Below, piece after piece: positions 45,858 through 54,606 of a DNA stretch of 64,000 nucleotides; positions within the stretch are counted from its first letter, which is position 1; every line of letters starts with the position of its first letter. The translations under genes were made by a program, and so were the position numbers. Origin of the DNA: an uncultured Collinsella sp. (lineage in GTDB: Bacteria; Actinomycetota; Coriobacteriia; Coriobacteriales; Coriobacteriaceae). Where the stretch lies: NCBI GenBank assembly GCA_900548365.1, contig URKM01000001.1:82506-146505 (forward strand), given 5' to 3'. The notes below the pieces were generated by a model, which saw only the letters and a program-made list of their open reading frames with translations, did not search any database and was not told the origin of the DNA.

Positions 45858-45891
45858 TATTCGGCGAATAAGCAAGATATTCGCGGCGAAT
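45858..45891. promoter_or_regulatory. Paired palindromes upstream of the rimP promoter
   Basis: TATTCGGCGAATA (45858-45870) and ATTCGCGGCGAAT (45879-45891) are each perfect about a central base, and their centres are 21 bases apart, two helical turns. The first starts 1 base beyond the -35. Operator-like; no regulator is known. Confidence 0.5.
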
Positions 45892-45937
45892 GGTGCATTG
45901 TCCACCACAAAGTATCCACGTTCGAGGCTCAAGCGGC

Positions 45938-48526
45938 CTATTTTACGACCAGGTTCACAAGCTTGCCCGGGACGCAGATAGCCTTGACGACCGCTTTGCC
46001 CTCGATGTGCTTGGAGACGGCGGCCTCGGCGGCGGCCTGCATGGTCGCAGCGTCCGCGTCCGCCGGAACCATCACGCGGGCGCGCATCTTTCCGAGCACC
46101 TGGACCGCGATCTCCACCTCGTCGGCCGCGGCCTCCGCCGGGTCGAACTCGGGCCACGGAGCGGTGTACACGCTCCCCTCGCGCCGCAGCGCCGCATGCC
46201 AGAGCTCCTCGCAGGAGAAGGGGCAGATCGGTGCGAGGACGGAGACGATGTCGGTCGCGACCACGGCCGTGAGGGCGCCGTCGCGCTCGTCGAGGGGAAC
46301 GGCGTTGAGATAGGCGTTCGCTGCGTTCACGAGCTCCATCATCGCCGAGATGGCGGTGTTGAACTGCCCGCGGTCGAAATCCTCCGTGCACTTCGCGAGG
46401 GTGCGATGACGCTCGCGGTACAGCTCCAAAGCGGGTTTGGAAAGGGCAGCCTTGTCGAGCGCGACCGCATCGTCCGCGGTCTCAGCAAGCTGCCACACCG
46501 TGCGCCACGCGCGCTTGATGAAGCGGTTGGCGCCCTCGACGGCCTTGGGATCCCAGTCGAAATCCTTCTCGGGCGGCGCGATGAACAGGATGGCCAGGCG
46601 CATGGTATCGGCGCCGAAGGGCTCGATGACGCTGGAGGGCGGAACGACGTTGCCCTTCGACTTGGACATGGTGTCGCCGTTCTCGTCCTTGACCATGCCC
46701 TGGCACAGCAGGTTGGTGAAGGGCTCGTCGACGTCGAGCAGGCCCATATCGCGCAAGGCCTTGGTGAAGAAACGGCTATACAGCAGGTGCAAGATCGCGT
46801 GCTCGATGCCGCCGATGTAGTTGTCGACGGGCATGAAGCGGTTCGCCGCCTCGCGCGAGAACGGCAGCTCGGTGTTGTGCGGGTCGGTATAGCGCAGGTA
46901 ATACCAGCTGGAACACGTGAAGGTGTCCATGGTATCCGTCTCGCGGCGGGCCGGCGCGCCGCATACCGGGCAGGTGCACTCATAGAAGTCGCGGCATTCG
47001 GCCAGCGTCTCGCCGGCACCGAGGTCGAGGTTCTCAGGCAACATCACCGGCAGCTGGTCCTCGGGAACCGGGACGATGCCACAGTGCTCGCAATGGATCG
47101 CGGGGATCGGGTTGCCCCAGTAGCGCTGACGGGAGATGAGCCAGTCGCGCAGGCGGAACTGGACGGAGCGCTTGCCGGTGCCGGCGGCCTCGAGGTCGGC
47201 CACGATCGCGGTCTCGCCCTCGGAATGCTTACCGCCCGTCATGCCGGTGTACTTGCCGGACTGCACGAGCTTGCCCTCGCAGGTGAGCGCCTCGTCCCAG
47301 TCGACGGAGGTCACGCGGGTGCCCTGCTCGTGCTTCAGGTCCTCGTAGAGCGGGTCGTCCTCGGACAGGATGATGGGGACGATGGGAAGATCGTACTTCT
47401 TGGCGAACTCGAAGTCGCGCGTATCGCCGCACGGCACCGCCATCACGGCGCCGGTGCCGTAGTCGGAGATGACGTAATCGGCGACCCACACGGGCACCTT
47501 GGCGCCCGAGACGGGGTTCACGACGTAGCGGCCCGTAAACGCGCCGTGCTTCTCGAGGGTGCCCTGGGCGCGCTCGACGGCGGAGATGTGCTTGGCGCCC
47601 TCGACGACCTCGCGCACGCCGGCTTCGTACTCGGTCCCCTCGACCAGGTCCATCAGGCCCTTGTACTCGGGAGCGAGCAGGAAGAACGTGTTGCCGAACA
47701 GCGTATCCGCGCGCGTGGTGAAGACGGTGATCTTACCCTCGTCGCCGGGGATGGGCTCGCCGTCCGCATCGCACAGGGTGAAGTCGACCTCGGCGCCCTC
47801 GGAGCGGCCGATCCAGTTGGCCTGCATCTGCTTGACGCGCTCGGGCCAGCCGGGGAGCTTGTCCAGGTCATCGAGCAACTCCTGGGCGTACGCGGTGATC
47901 TTGATGTACCACTGCTCGAGATCGCGCTTCTCCACCTCGGAGTCGCAGCGCCAGCAGCGGCCCTCGGTCACCTGCTCGTTGGCGAGCACCGTCTCGCACT
48001 TGGGGCACCAGTTGACCGGGTTCTTCTTGCGGTAGACCAGACCGCGCTCCCACAGCTTCTCGAAGATCCACTGGCCCCAGCGATAGTAATCGGGGCTGCA
48101 GGTCTTGACCAGGCGGTCCATATCATAGGAGAAGCCCATGCGCTTCATCGTGGCGAGCGCCTGGTCCATATTCTTATACGTCCAGGCGGCCGCCTGGGTG
48201 TTGTGCTTGATCGCGGCGTTCTCGGCGGGCAGGCCGAAGGCGTCGAAACCGATGGGGTGCAGCACGTCGTAGCCGCGCATGCGCGCCTGGCGCGCCATGG
48301 CGTCGCCGATGGTGTAGTTGCGCGCGTGACCCATATGCAGGTCGCCCGACGGGTAGGGGAACATCTCGAGCACGTACTTCTTCGGCTTGGTGGAATCGGT
48401 GTCCACGGCGAAGAGGTTCTCCTCTTCCCACGACTTCATCCACTTCTCCTCGATGGACCGGGCGTCATAGACTGGGATCTCCCCCATCGGACGCACATCC
48501 TGGTTATGCTCGCAGCAATCGCACAT
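45938..48526 (-). CDS. leuS: Leucyl-tRNA synthetase
   Basis: Charges tRNA-Leu; class I with an editing domain. 862 residues: HMGH at 64-67, a zinc-ribbon-like insert (CPKCETVL, CWRCDSEVEKRDLEQW), a CP1 editing domain (about 220-400), and MSKSKGN with the first residue T619, that is TMSKS instead of KMSKS, as is common in LeuS. AAGGAG lies upstream. Monocistronic; no T-box elements were found in the 193 bases before it. Confidence 0.98.
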   Translation of the reverse strand: MCDCCEHNQDVRPMGEIPVYDARSIEEKWMKSWEEENLFAVDTDSTKPKKYVLEMFPYPSGDLHMGHARNYTIGDAMARQARMRGYDVLHPIGFDAFGLPAENAAIKHNTQAAAWTYKNMDQALATMKRMGFSYDMDRLVKTCSPDYYRWGQWIFEKLWERGLVYRKKNPVNWCPKCETVLANEQVTEGRCWRCDSEVEKRDLEQWYIKITAYAQELLDDLDKLPGWPERVKQMQANWIGRSEGAEVDFTLCDADGEPIPGDEGKITVFTTRADTLFGNTFFLLAPEYKGLMDLVEGTEYEAGVREVVEGAKHISAVERAQGTLEKHGAFTGRYVVNPVSGAKVPVWVADYVISDYGTGAVMAVPCGDTRDFEFAKKYDLPIVPIILSEDDPLYEDLKHEQGTRVTSVDWDEALTCEGKLVQSGKYTGMTGGKHSEGETAIVADLEAAGTGKRSVQFRLRDWLISRQRYWGNPIPAIHCEHCGIVPVPEDQLPVMLPENLDLGAGETLAECRDFYECTCPVCGAPARRETDTMDTFTCSSWYYLRYTDPHNTELPFSREAANRFMPVDNYIGGIEHAILHLLYSRFFTKALRDMGLLDVDEPFTNLLCQGMVKDENGDTMSKSKGNVVPPSSVIEPFGADTMRLAILFIAPPEKDFDWDPKAVEGANRFIKRAWRTVWQLAETADDAVALDKAALSKPALELYRERHRTLAKCTEDFDRGQFNTAISAMMELVNAANAYLNAVPLDERDGALTAVVATDIVSVLAPICPFSCEELWHAALRREGSVYTAPWPEFDPAEAAADEVEIAVQVLGKMRARVMVPADADAATMQAAAEAAVSKHIEGKAVVKAICVPGKLVNLVVK

Positions 48527-48648
48527 GGCCGGCTCCTTGCTCTCGAAACTATTGGGATTGCGAAACAGTTAGGTCGTTATTCTACCAGCAGTCGCAAGGC
48601 GATGCAGGGCACGAGGGCGAAACCGATGCCATCGGCTCCGCATCATGG

Positions 48649-48675
48649 AAAAGGGCCGCCTCCCGGAGACGACCC
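48649..48675 (-). terminator. Terminator of guaB
   Basis: GGGTCG pairs with CGGCCC (one G-T pair) around a small loop, followed by TTTT on the minus strand, 45 bases beyond the guaB stop. Confidence 0.75.
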
Positions 48676-48719
48676 TTCGAAACAAACGATGCGAGCGCGA
48701 ACTTCGCGCGCAAACGCCC

Positions 48720-50231
48720 TTAGTTATAGCTGACGCTCTGCTGGGAATCCTTGACCACGACGTCGTGGGCGCCGCCCTCGACGATGGAGGTAGCGGACAC
48801 GAGCGTGAGGCGAGCCTTCTCCTGCAGCTCGGGGATGGAGAGCGCGCCGCAGTTGCACATGGTGGACTTCACCTTGTATAGGGTGCCGTTCACGCCGTCC
48901 TTGAGGGAGCCGGCATAGGGCACGTAGGAGTCGACGCCCTCGACGAAGGAGAGCTTCTGGGCGCCGCCCAGGTCGTAGCGCTGCCAGTTGCGGGCGCGCG
49001 CAGAGCCCTCGCCCCAGTACTCCTTCATGTACTGGCCGTTGACGTTCACGCGGCTGGTGGGCGACTCGTCGAAGCGGGCGAAGTAGCGGCCGAGCATCAG
49101 GAAGTCGGCACCCATGGCGAGCGCGAGCGTCATGTGGTAGTCGTAGACGATGCCGCCATCGGAGCAGACGGGCACGTAGACGCCGGTCTCCTCGAAGTAC
49201 TCGTCGCGGGCGCGGCAGACGTCGATGAGCGCGGTGGCCTGGCCGCGGCCGATGCCCTTGGTCTCGCGGGTGATGCAGATGGAGCCGCCGCCGATACCGA
49301 CCTTGATGAAGTCCGCACCGCAGTCTGCCAGGAAGCGGAAGCCCTCGGCGTCGACGACGTTGCCGGCACCGACCTTGACGGAGTCGCCGTAGTTGGCGCG
49401 GATCCACTCGATGGTGCGCTTCTGCCACTCGGAGAAGCCCTCGGAGGAATCGATGCACAGAACGTCTGCGCCTGCCTCGACGAGCAGGGGCACGCGCTCG
49501 GCGTAGTCGCGCGTGTTGATGCCCGCGCCGACCATGTAGCGCTTGTTGGTATCGAGCAGCTCGTTGGGGTTGGTCTTGTGGGAATCGTAGTCCTTGCGGA
49601 AGACGATGCCGACCAGGTGATCGTTATCATCGACGACCGGCAGGGCGTTAAGCTTCTTATCCCAGATCAGATCGTTGGCATCCTTCAAGGTGATGTCCTT
49701 GTCGCCCACGATGAGCTCGGCGCGGGGCGTCATGAACTCGGCGACCTTCTTGGAGTGGTCGTCGCGGCTCGGGCGGTAATCGCGGCTGGTGACGATGCCG
49801 AGCAGCTTGCCGCGCGGCGTGCCGTCGTCGGTGACGGGCATGGTGGAGTGGCCGGTGCGCTCCTTGAGCTCCATGACCTGCTTCATCGTCATATCAGGGG
49901 TGAGGGTGGAATCGGACTCGACGAAGCCCGCCTTGTGGTCCTTGACGGCCTTGACCATGGCGGCCTCGGACTCGGGCGTCTGGGAGCCGTAGATGAAGGA
50001 CAGGCCGCCCTCGGTGGCCAGGGCGACGCCCATGTCCACGCCGGACACCGACTGCATGATCGCGGAGACCATGGGGATGTTAAGGGAGATCGCGGGCTCC
50101 TCGCCGCGCTTGAAGCGCGTCAGAGGCGTCTTCAGCGAAACATTGTTCGGCACGCACTCTGAGGATGAATAACCGGGAACGAGAAGATACTCGGAAAACG
50201 TGTGGGACTCACCTGGGAAGAACGTGGCCAT
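48720..50231 (-). CDS. guaB: IMP dehydrogenase
   Basis: Oxidises IMP to XMP with NAD+, the committed step of GTP synthesis. From the ATG at 50231 (AAGGAG upstream) it has exactly 503 residues. CBS pair at about 105-217, catalytic C319 in GIGGGSICITRE, and the flap with R418-Y419 in NWQRYDLGG. These numbers and segments coincide with what is known of the Tritrichomonas foetus enzyme rather than with the more common SICTTR bacterial type. Monocistronic; divergent from a ModE-N regulator across a 107-base region with an inverted repeat. Confidence 0.95.
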   Translation of the reverse strand: MATFFPGESHTFSEYLLVPGYSSSECVPNNVSLKTPLTRFKRGEEPAISLNIPMVSAIMQSVSGVDMGVALATEGGLSFIYGSQTPESEAAMVKAVKDHKAGFVESDSTLTPDMTMKQVMELKERTGHSTMPVTDDGTPRGKLLGIVTSRDYRPSRDDHSKKVAEFMTPRAELIVGDKDITLKDANDLIWDKKLNALPVVDDNDHLVGIVFRKDYDSHKTNPNELLDTNKRYMVGAGINTRDYAERVPLLVEAGADVLCIDSSEGFSEWQKRTIEWIRANYGDSVKVGAGNVVDAEGFRFLADCGADFIKVGIGGGSICITRETKGIGRGQATALIDVCRARDEYFEETGVYVPVCSDGGIVYDYHMTLALAMGADFLMLGRYFARFDESPTSRVNVNGQYMKEYWGEGSARARNWQRYDLGGAQKLSFVEGVDSYVPYAGSLKDGVNGTLYKVKSTMCNCGALSIPELQEKARLTLVSATSIVEGGAHDVVVKDSQQSVSYN

Positions 50232-50269
50232 GGTACTCCTTACCGACACCGAACGAATAGGTTGACAGA

Positions 50270-50299
50270 CATTGTAGCGCACACGGTGCTGCTACAATG
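50270..50299. promoter_or_regulatory. Inverted repeat in the guaB/ModE-N divergent region
   Basis: CATTGTAGC (50270-50278) and GCTACAATG (50291-50299) are perfect 9-base arms with a 12-base spacer. Each arm reads TACAAT on one strand, a possible -10 for the gene facing that way, so the element could be an operator overlapping both promoters. Confidence 0.5.
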
Positions 50300-50338
50300 G
50301 ACGTTATTTGAAGAACACGATGTTTCAAGAAGCAGAAT

Positions 50339-50692
50339 ATGCGGAAATGCGGGGTCGATATGCATCTGAAGGGGTCTGCACGGCTGGTCGTCACCGATGA
50401 GCGAGGCGAGCTCCCGGGCGCCTTCGGCCAGGGATGCGCCCTGCTCCTCGAGGGCGTCGAGCGAGAGCACTCGCTCAATCGGGCGGCGAAATCGATCGGC
50501 ATGGCGTATTCGAAAGCATGGCGACTCGTTCGCGAAGCCGAGGCGCACCTCGGCGTGCCGCTGCTCATCAGGGACGGCGCGCGCGGATCCGTCCTCACCG
50601 AGGAAGGGGCGCGCGCCGTCAGATCGTATCGGACGCTGCAGCTTGAAATCGAGCAACTGATCGCCCGGCGCCTCCCCGAGCTCTTCGACTGA
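50339..50692 (+). CDS. ModE N-terminal-type winged-helix regulator
   Basis: 117 residues (110 if ATG 50360 is used) that match the DNA-binding N-terminal domain of ModE: GCALLLEGVEREHSLNRAAK, the recognition part MAYSKAWRLVREAEAHLG, and the LTEEGARAV wing/helix. The molybdate-binding (MOP) domains of full ModE are absent, so metal sensing, if any, is by other means. No molybdate transporter is nearby. Divergent from guaB. Start choice is uncertain because neither ATG has a strong ribosome site. Confidence 0.85.
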   Translation: MRKCGVDMHLKGSARLVVTDERGELPGAFGQGCALLLEGVEREHSLNRAAKSIGMAYSKAWRLVREAEAHLGVPLLIRDGARGSVLTEEGARAVRSYRTLQLEIEQLIARRLPELFD

Positions 50693-50701
50693 CGTAGGCC
50701 G

Positions 50702-51274
50702 CTATCCTAAAAACGCCTTGACGCCGATACCGATCAGCACGATGCCGCCGACGAGCTGGGCGCGGGTGCCGAATCGCTCCCCCAGGCGGCGGCCCACCAT
50801 CAACACGGCGGTGCAGCATGCGAGCGTGGTCACGCCGATCGACGCGCCGTAGAGCGCGATGCTGGCACCCGATGCGGCGAGGGAGACGCCGACCACGAAC
50901 GCATCGATCGATGTCGCGATCGACTCGAGGAAGATGGTCCCGTAGGTGAGCCTCGCGGCAGGACACGATTCGGGCCCCTTCAACTCGCGCACCGCCTCGA
51001 GAACCATCTTTCCGCCGACGATCGCCAGGATGATCAGGGAGACGATGCCCGCGTACGCCTCGATGAGCGGGGCGATGAGCGTGCCTCCGAAATACCCGGC
51101 GACCGGCATGGCGGCCTGGAACAGCGCGAACGAAACGGGCATGGCGAGCTTCTTCGCCAGGGGCATATCGGGCTCGCACAGGGAATTCGACAGGGTCACC
51201 GCCATGGCATCCATGGCGAGGGCGATGCCCAATACGGTGCTTTCAACCAGCTCCGCAGGAACAACCGGGCTCAT
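50702..51274 (-). CDS. mntP: Manganese efflux pump MntP
   Basis: Six-helix inner-membrane exporter of Mn2+. 190 residues from the ATG at 51274 (AAAGGAT upstream), with the duplicated DUF204 halves and their membrane aspartates: LAMDAMAVTLSNS in the first half and ATSIDAFVVGVSLA in the second. It lies 22 bases after the PLP-fold gene and has no promoter of its own in sight, so they form one operon. No mntP-type riboswitch was recognised. Confidence 0.94.
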   Translation of the reverse strand: MSPVVPAELVESTVLGIALAMDAMAVTLSNSLCEPDMPLAKKLAMPVSFALFQAAMPVAGYFGGTLIAPLIEAYAGIVSLIILAIVGGKMVLEAVRELKGPESCPAARLTYGTIFLESIATSIDAFVVGVSLAASGASIALYGASIGVTTLACCTAVLMVGRRLGERFGTRAQLVGGIVLIGIGVKAFLG

Positions 51275-51296
51275 GGGCAGATCCTTTCGCGAAGGG

Positions 51297-52304
51297 TTAC
51301 ATCGAATGCCGCGACAGCGCGCGCAAGGCCCGATCGAGATCGTCGACGACGCGAAGCGCTTCGTCGGTCCCGGCGAACAGGCGAAGCGCGCGGGCGTCCC
51401 AACCGTCGCGGGCGGAGATCCGCGTTCGGGAGCCGCCCGCGACGCAACCGCGGTACCCCTCGCCAAGCATGTCTGCGAAGGCGCGGGCGTCCAGCGGCGC
51501 AGGCAGGGAGAAATCGATCGCGGGACCGGCGCCGTGGACCAGGACGTTCGAGGCGACGAATCGGTCGACATGCCCGGAGAGCCCGGGATACCAAACGGCT
51601 TCGACACCGTCATGGGCCGCGAGGTACTCCGCGATCACGCGCGCGTTATCCATATGGGCCTGCATGCGGAGGGCGAGGGTATCGAGGCCCTCGTCCACGG
51701 CGGCGGCGATGCCCGCCGCATCGACCGGCGGCCGCAGAGCGTTCGAGAGGAAGCGGTGGGCGCGAACCGCGAACTCGTTGTCAAACCGCCTTCTACCCTG
51801 CTTGAAGTGCGCGGGGGCGACGGAGACCGCGACGGCCCTGCGAGGCAGGCGGCCCGCCGCGACGCGATCGAGGGCCTCGAAGACGACCGGGACGCCGGCT
51901 TCGAACGGATGGCAGCCGAACAGCGAGGGCACGGTGTTGTCCACGACCAACAGGGCGCCGACCTCCCTCGCCGACCCGGACAACCTCCGGATGTCGGCGA
52001 CCCGCAGGCCGCGGCATCCGATCGAGTTCGCGAACCAGGCGACGGGAAGCCCGTCGTCGAGCGCCGAGGCGCTCGCGGCAAGGAAGGCTTCGGGCGCCGG
52101 GTCATCGATGAGGACGATGCGGCGACAGGGGAAGCCGTCGCCGAAAGCGGCGCTGAAATCATTCGCGCACGCGATGAGGACGGCGTGGCGAACCAGGCCG
52201 CATAGACCCAGCGCCTCCGGGACGTGCCGCGCCTCGATGAACCAGGCGGACCGGGCCCCCGAAGCCTCGGCATAGCGCTCCTCGACGCCGGCAAGCTCGT
52301 CCAT
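51297..52304 (-). CDS. Degenerate Cys/Met-metabolism PLP-fold protein (catalytic lysine replaced)
   Basis: 335 residues, some 50 shorter than cystathionine gamma-synthase-type enzymes. The conserved middle is clear: VVDNT (120-124), LRMQAHMDNARVIAEYL (212-228), VWYPGL (237-242), and a C-terminal GG-S-R region. By alignment to E. coli MetB, the lysine that binds PLP (in HSCTK) falls on R147 in EALDR, and the usual N-terminal phosphate-binding and active-site tyrosine segments are not recognisable. Probably catalytically dead or altered. The ATG 52304 is preferred because GGAGG is 5 bases upstream. First gene of an operon with mntP. Confidence 0.75.
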   Translation of the reverse strand: MDELAGVEERYAEASGARSAWFIEARHVPEALGLCGLVRHAVLIACANDFSAAFGDGFPCRRIVLIDDPAPEAFLAASASALDDGLPVAWFANSIGCRGLRVADIRRLSGSAREVGALLVVDNTVPSLFGCHPFEAGVPVVFEALDRVAAGRLPRRAVAVSVAPAHFKQGRRRFDNEFAVRAHRFLSNALRPPVDAAGIAAAVDEGLDTLALRMQAHMDNARVIAEYLAAHDGVEAVWYPGLSGHVDRFVASNVLVHGAGPAIDFSLPAPLDARAFADMLGEGYRGCVAGGSRTRISARDGWDARALRLFAGTDEALRVVDDLDRALRALSRHSM

Positions 52305-52336
52305 CATGTCCTCCAACCTTAAAAACAGGGCTGCTG

Positions 52337-52365
52337 AGTATAGCGAAACGCGAGAAGCCCCGCAA
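52337..52365 (-). promoter_or_regulatory. Promoter of the PLP-fold/mntP operon
   Basis: TTGCGG (52360-52365) and TATACT (52337-52342) on the minus strand with a 17-base spacer, 33 bases before the start of the PLP-fold gene. Confidence 0.7.
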
Positions 52366-52533
52366 CCGGCCCGAACTGCAGCACGTTTCCCGGACAAGGA
52401 AGGGGGGTGCGGTTCGGTCTCGGCACGGGGCCTCGCAAACAAGCGGCCTACCATGGTTCGTCAAGCGCGTTTCGACTCTTCGGCACGGGAGCCGAATCGA
52501 ACGGGGGCGGCGAGCGAACAGGTGCGCTGGACG

Positions 52534-54300
52534 CTAGGCGCGCGTCCGGATCTCCTCGACGACCTTGGCGATGAACTCGTCGATGGCCATCGGTACGGTC
52601 TCGTTCGTGCGGTCGCGGACCGAGATGTTGCCGGCCTCGACCTCCTTCTCGCCCAGGATGAGCATATAGGGCACGCGATCGACGCCGCGGGCCTCGCGGA
52701 TCTTATAGCCGATCTTCTCATCGCGGTCATCGCACACGACGCGGATGCCGGCGGCTTCGAGCTGCTCGGTGACCTCGTGTGCGTAATCGCGGCTCTTCTC
52801 GGAGACGGGCAGGACCTTGACCTGCATCGGGGCGAGCCACACCGGGAACTTGCCGGCGAAGTGCTCGATCAGGATGCCGATGAAGCGCTCGATGGAGCCG
52901 AAGCAGACGCGATGCAGCATGATGGGGCGCTTCTTCTCGCCGTCGGCGTCCACGTAGGTGAGATCGAAGTTCTGCGGCATCTGGAAGTCGAGCTGCACGG
53001 TGCCGCACTGCCAGGTACGGCCGAGCGAGTCCTCCAGATGGAAGTCGATCTTGGGACCGTAGAAGGCGCCGTCGCCCTCGTTGACGACGTAATCCATGCC
53101 CAGCTTATCGAGCGCGACCTTGAGGCCCTCCTCGGCGGCTGCCCAATCCTCATCGGAGCCCATGGAGTCATCGGGGCGCGTGGAGAGCTCGACGTGGTAT
53201 TTGAACCCGAACTTCTGGTACACGGAGTCGATCAGGCGCACGACGCCCACGATCTCGTCGGTGAGCTGCTCGGGCGTGACGAACAGGTGCGCGTCGTCCT
53301 GGTTGAAGCAGCGGACGCGGAACAGGCCGTGCAGGGCGCCGCGCAGCTCGTGGCGATGAACCAGGCCGATCTCGCCGGCGCGGATGGGCAGCTCGCGATA
53401 GCTATGCGGCTTGGAGCTGTACACGAGCACGCCGCCCGGGCAGTTCATGGGCTTGATGCAGTACTCCTCGTCGTCGATCATCGTGGAGTACATGTTGTCC
53501 TTGTAGTGGTCCCAGTGACCGGAGGTGAGCCACAGCTGCTTGTTCATGATCTGCGGCGTGGAGATCTCGACGTAGCCGGCCTCGTGGTGGATCTCGCGCC
53601 AGTAGTCGAGCAGGGTGTTCTTGAGGATCATGCCGTTGGGCAGGAAGAACGGGAAGCCGGGGGCCTCGTCGCGCATCATGAACAGGTCCATCTCGCGGCC
53701 GATGCGCCGATGATCGCGCTTCTTGGCCTCCTCGAGGAAGGCGAGATGGGCATCGAGCTCGTCCTTGGTGGCGAAGGCGGTACCGTTGATGCGGGTGAGC
53801 ATCTTGTTGCTGGAATCGTTCTTCCAATAGGCGCCGGAGACGCCGGTGAGCTTGAAGGCCTTGAGCGCCTTGGTGTAGGTGAGATGCGGACCGACGCACA
53901 TATCGATATAGTCGCCCTGCTGGTAGAAGGTAATGCGGGCGTCCTCATCCAGATCGCCGATGTGCTCGACCTTGTACTTCTCACCGCGCTCCTCCATGAG
54001 CGCGACGGCCTGATCGCGGGGCAGCTCGAAGACCTGGAACTTCAGGTTCTCCTTGACGATCTTCTTCATCTCGGCCTCGATGGCGGGCAGATCATCCTCG
54101 GAGATCTTCTTATCACCCAGGTCGACGTCGTAGTAGAAACCGTTATCGGTAGCGGGGCCGTAGGCGAAATCCGCCTCGGGATACAAGCGCTTGATGGCCT
54201 GGGCCATGATGTGGGCGGCGGAGTGGCGGATGACGTGGCGAGCCTCGTCGGCCTCGACCTCGGCCACGGAGCCGTCGTTGTACAGAGCCTTCATATGCAT
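52534..54300 (-). CDS. thrS: Threonyl-tRNA synthetase lacking the TGS domain
   Basis: Charges tRNA-Thr; class II. 588 residues. The N-terminal editing domain begins at once (RHSAAH with H26 and H30), so the roughly 60-residue TGS domain of E. coli ThrS is absent; an in-frame stop lies four codons upstream of the ATG, which excludes a longer start. Catalytic motifs follow (CPGGVLVYSS zinc cysteine, RAGEIGLVHRHELRGALHGL motif 2, and RVCFGSIERFIGILIEH motif 3) and an anticodon-binding domain. GAGG lies 7 bases upstream. No T-box elements were seen in the 306-base leader region. Confidence 0.96.
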   Translation of the reverse strand: MHMKALYNDGSVAEVEADEARHVIRHSAAHIMAQAIKRLYPEADFAYGPATDNGFYYDVDLGDKKISEDDLPAIEAEMKKIVKENLKFQVFELPRDQAVALMEERGEKYKVEHIGDLDEDARITFYQQGDYIDMCVGPHLTYTKALKAFKLTGVSGAYWKNDSSNKMLTRINGTAFATKDELDAHLAFLEEAKKRDHRRIGREMDLFMMRDEAPGFPFFLPNGMILKNTLLDYWREIHHEAGYVEISTPQIMNKQLWLTSGHWDHYKDNMYSTMIDDEEYCIKPMNCPGGVLVYSSKPHSYRELPIRAGEIGLVHRHELRGALHGLFRVRCFNQDDAHLFVTPEQLTDEIVGVVRLIDSVYQKFGFKYHVELSTRPDDSMGSDEDWAAAEEGLKVALDKLGMDYVVNEGDGAFYGPKIDFHLEDSLGRTWQCGTVQLDFQMPQNFDLTYVDADGEKKRPIMLHRVCFGSIERFIGILIEHFAGKFPVWLAPMQVKVLPVSEKSRDYAHEVTEQLEAAGIRVVCDDRDEKIGYKIREARGVDRVPYMLILGEKEVEAGNISVRDRTNETVPMAIDEFIAKVVEEIRTRA

Positions 54301-54606
54301 ATACCTTCCTCAAGAAGTGCTGGTGCCAAGAATCTATGCCGAGGGCGCCGCGGGCGATGCGGCGGAGCCGAGCGGCACGGGACAGAAGCGTGTCGACTGC
54401 GACGACCCACGGCATAATGGGAGCCGCAGGGCGCAAGCTGCTTCATTCTACCCGTTTTGCAACGGGACGGGGCGCTGGGCCCGAGGCGCACGATTTCATG
54501 ATGAACGGGCGCGGTAAAAGGAAAGCACCCGCCAGCCGCGAGGGGCTCGACGGGTGCCTCGGGGCGCTTCGGGCGCATCGCGCAGGATGCGCGCGATGCC
54601 AAGCGC
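54301..54606. other. Gap upstream of thrS
   Basis: 306 bases between thrS and the upstream zinc-ribbon gene, both on the minus strand. It holds the zinc-ribbon gene's terminator, a TAGAAT element near 54448 that could be the thrS -10, and a small CCCGT...ACGGG dyad next to it. No gene was recognised. Confidence 0.5.
54525..54557 (-). terminator. Terminator of the zinc-ribbon membrane protein gene
   Basis: GCACCCG at 54525-54531 pairs with CGGGTGC at 54551-54557, extended by further pairs, and TTTCCTTTT follows on the minus strand. Confidence 0.75.

Noticed and set aside
48527..48719. T-box leader for leuS
   Set aside because: No GGTGG-type T-box element, no AGAGAG stem I motif and too little room upstream of the guaB-side terminator.
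50702..51296. Manganese (yybP-ykoY) riboswitch before mntP
   Set aside because: mntP is only 22 bases behind the preceding gene, so there is no room for the aptamer, and no matching motif was seen before the operon's first gene.
54301..54606. T-box leader for thrS
   Set aside because: The length would allow it, but none of the conserved T-box elements could be found; only a simple dyad and a possible -10 are present.
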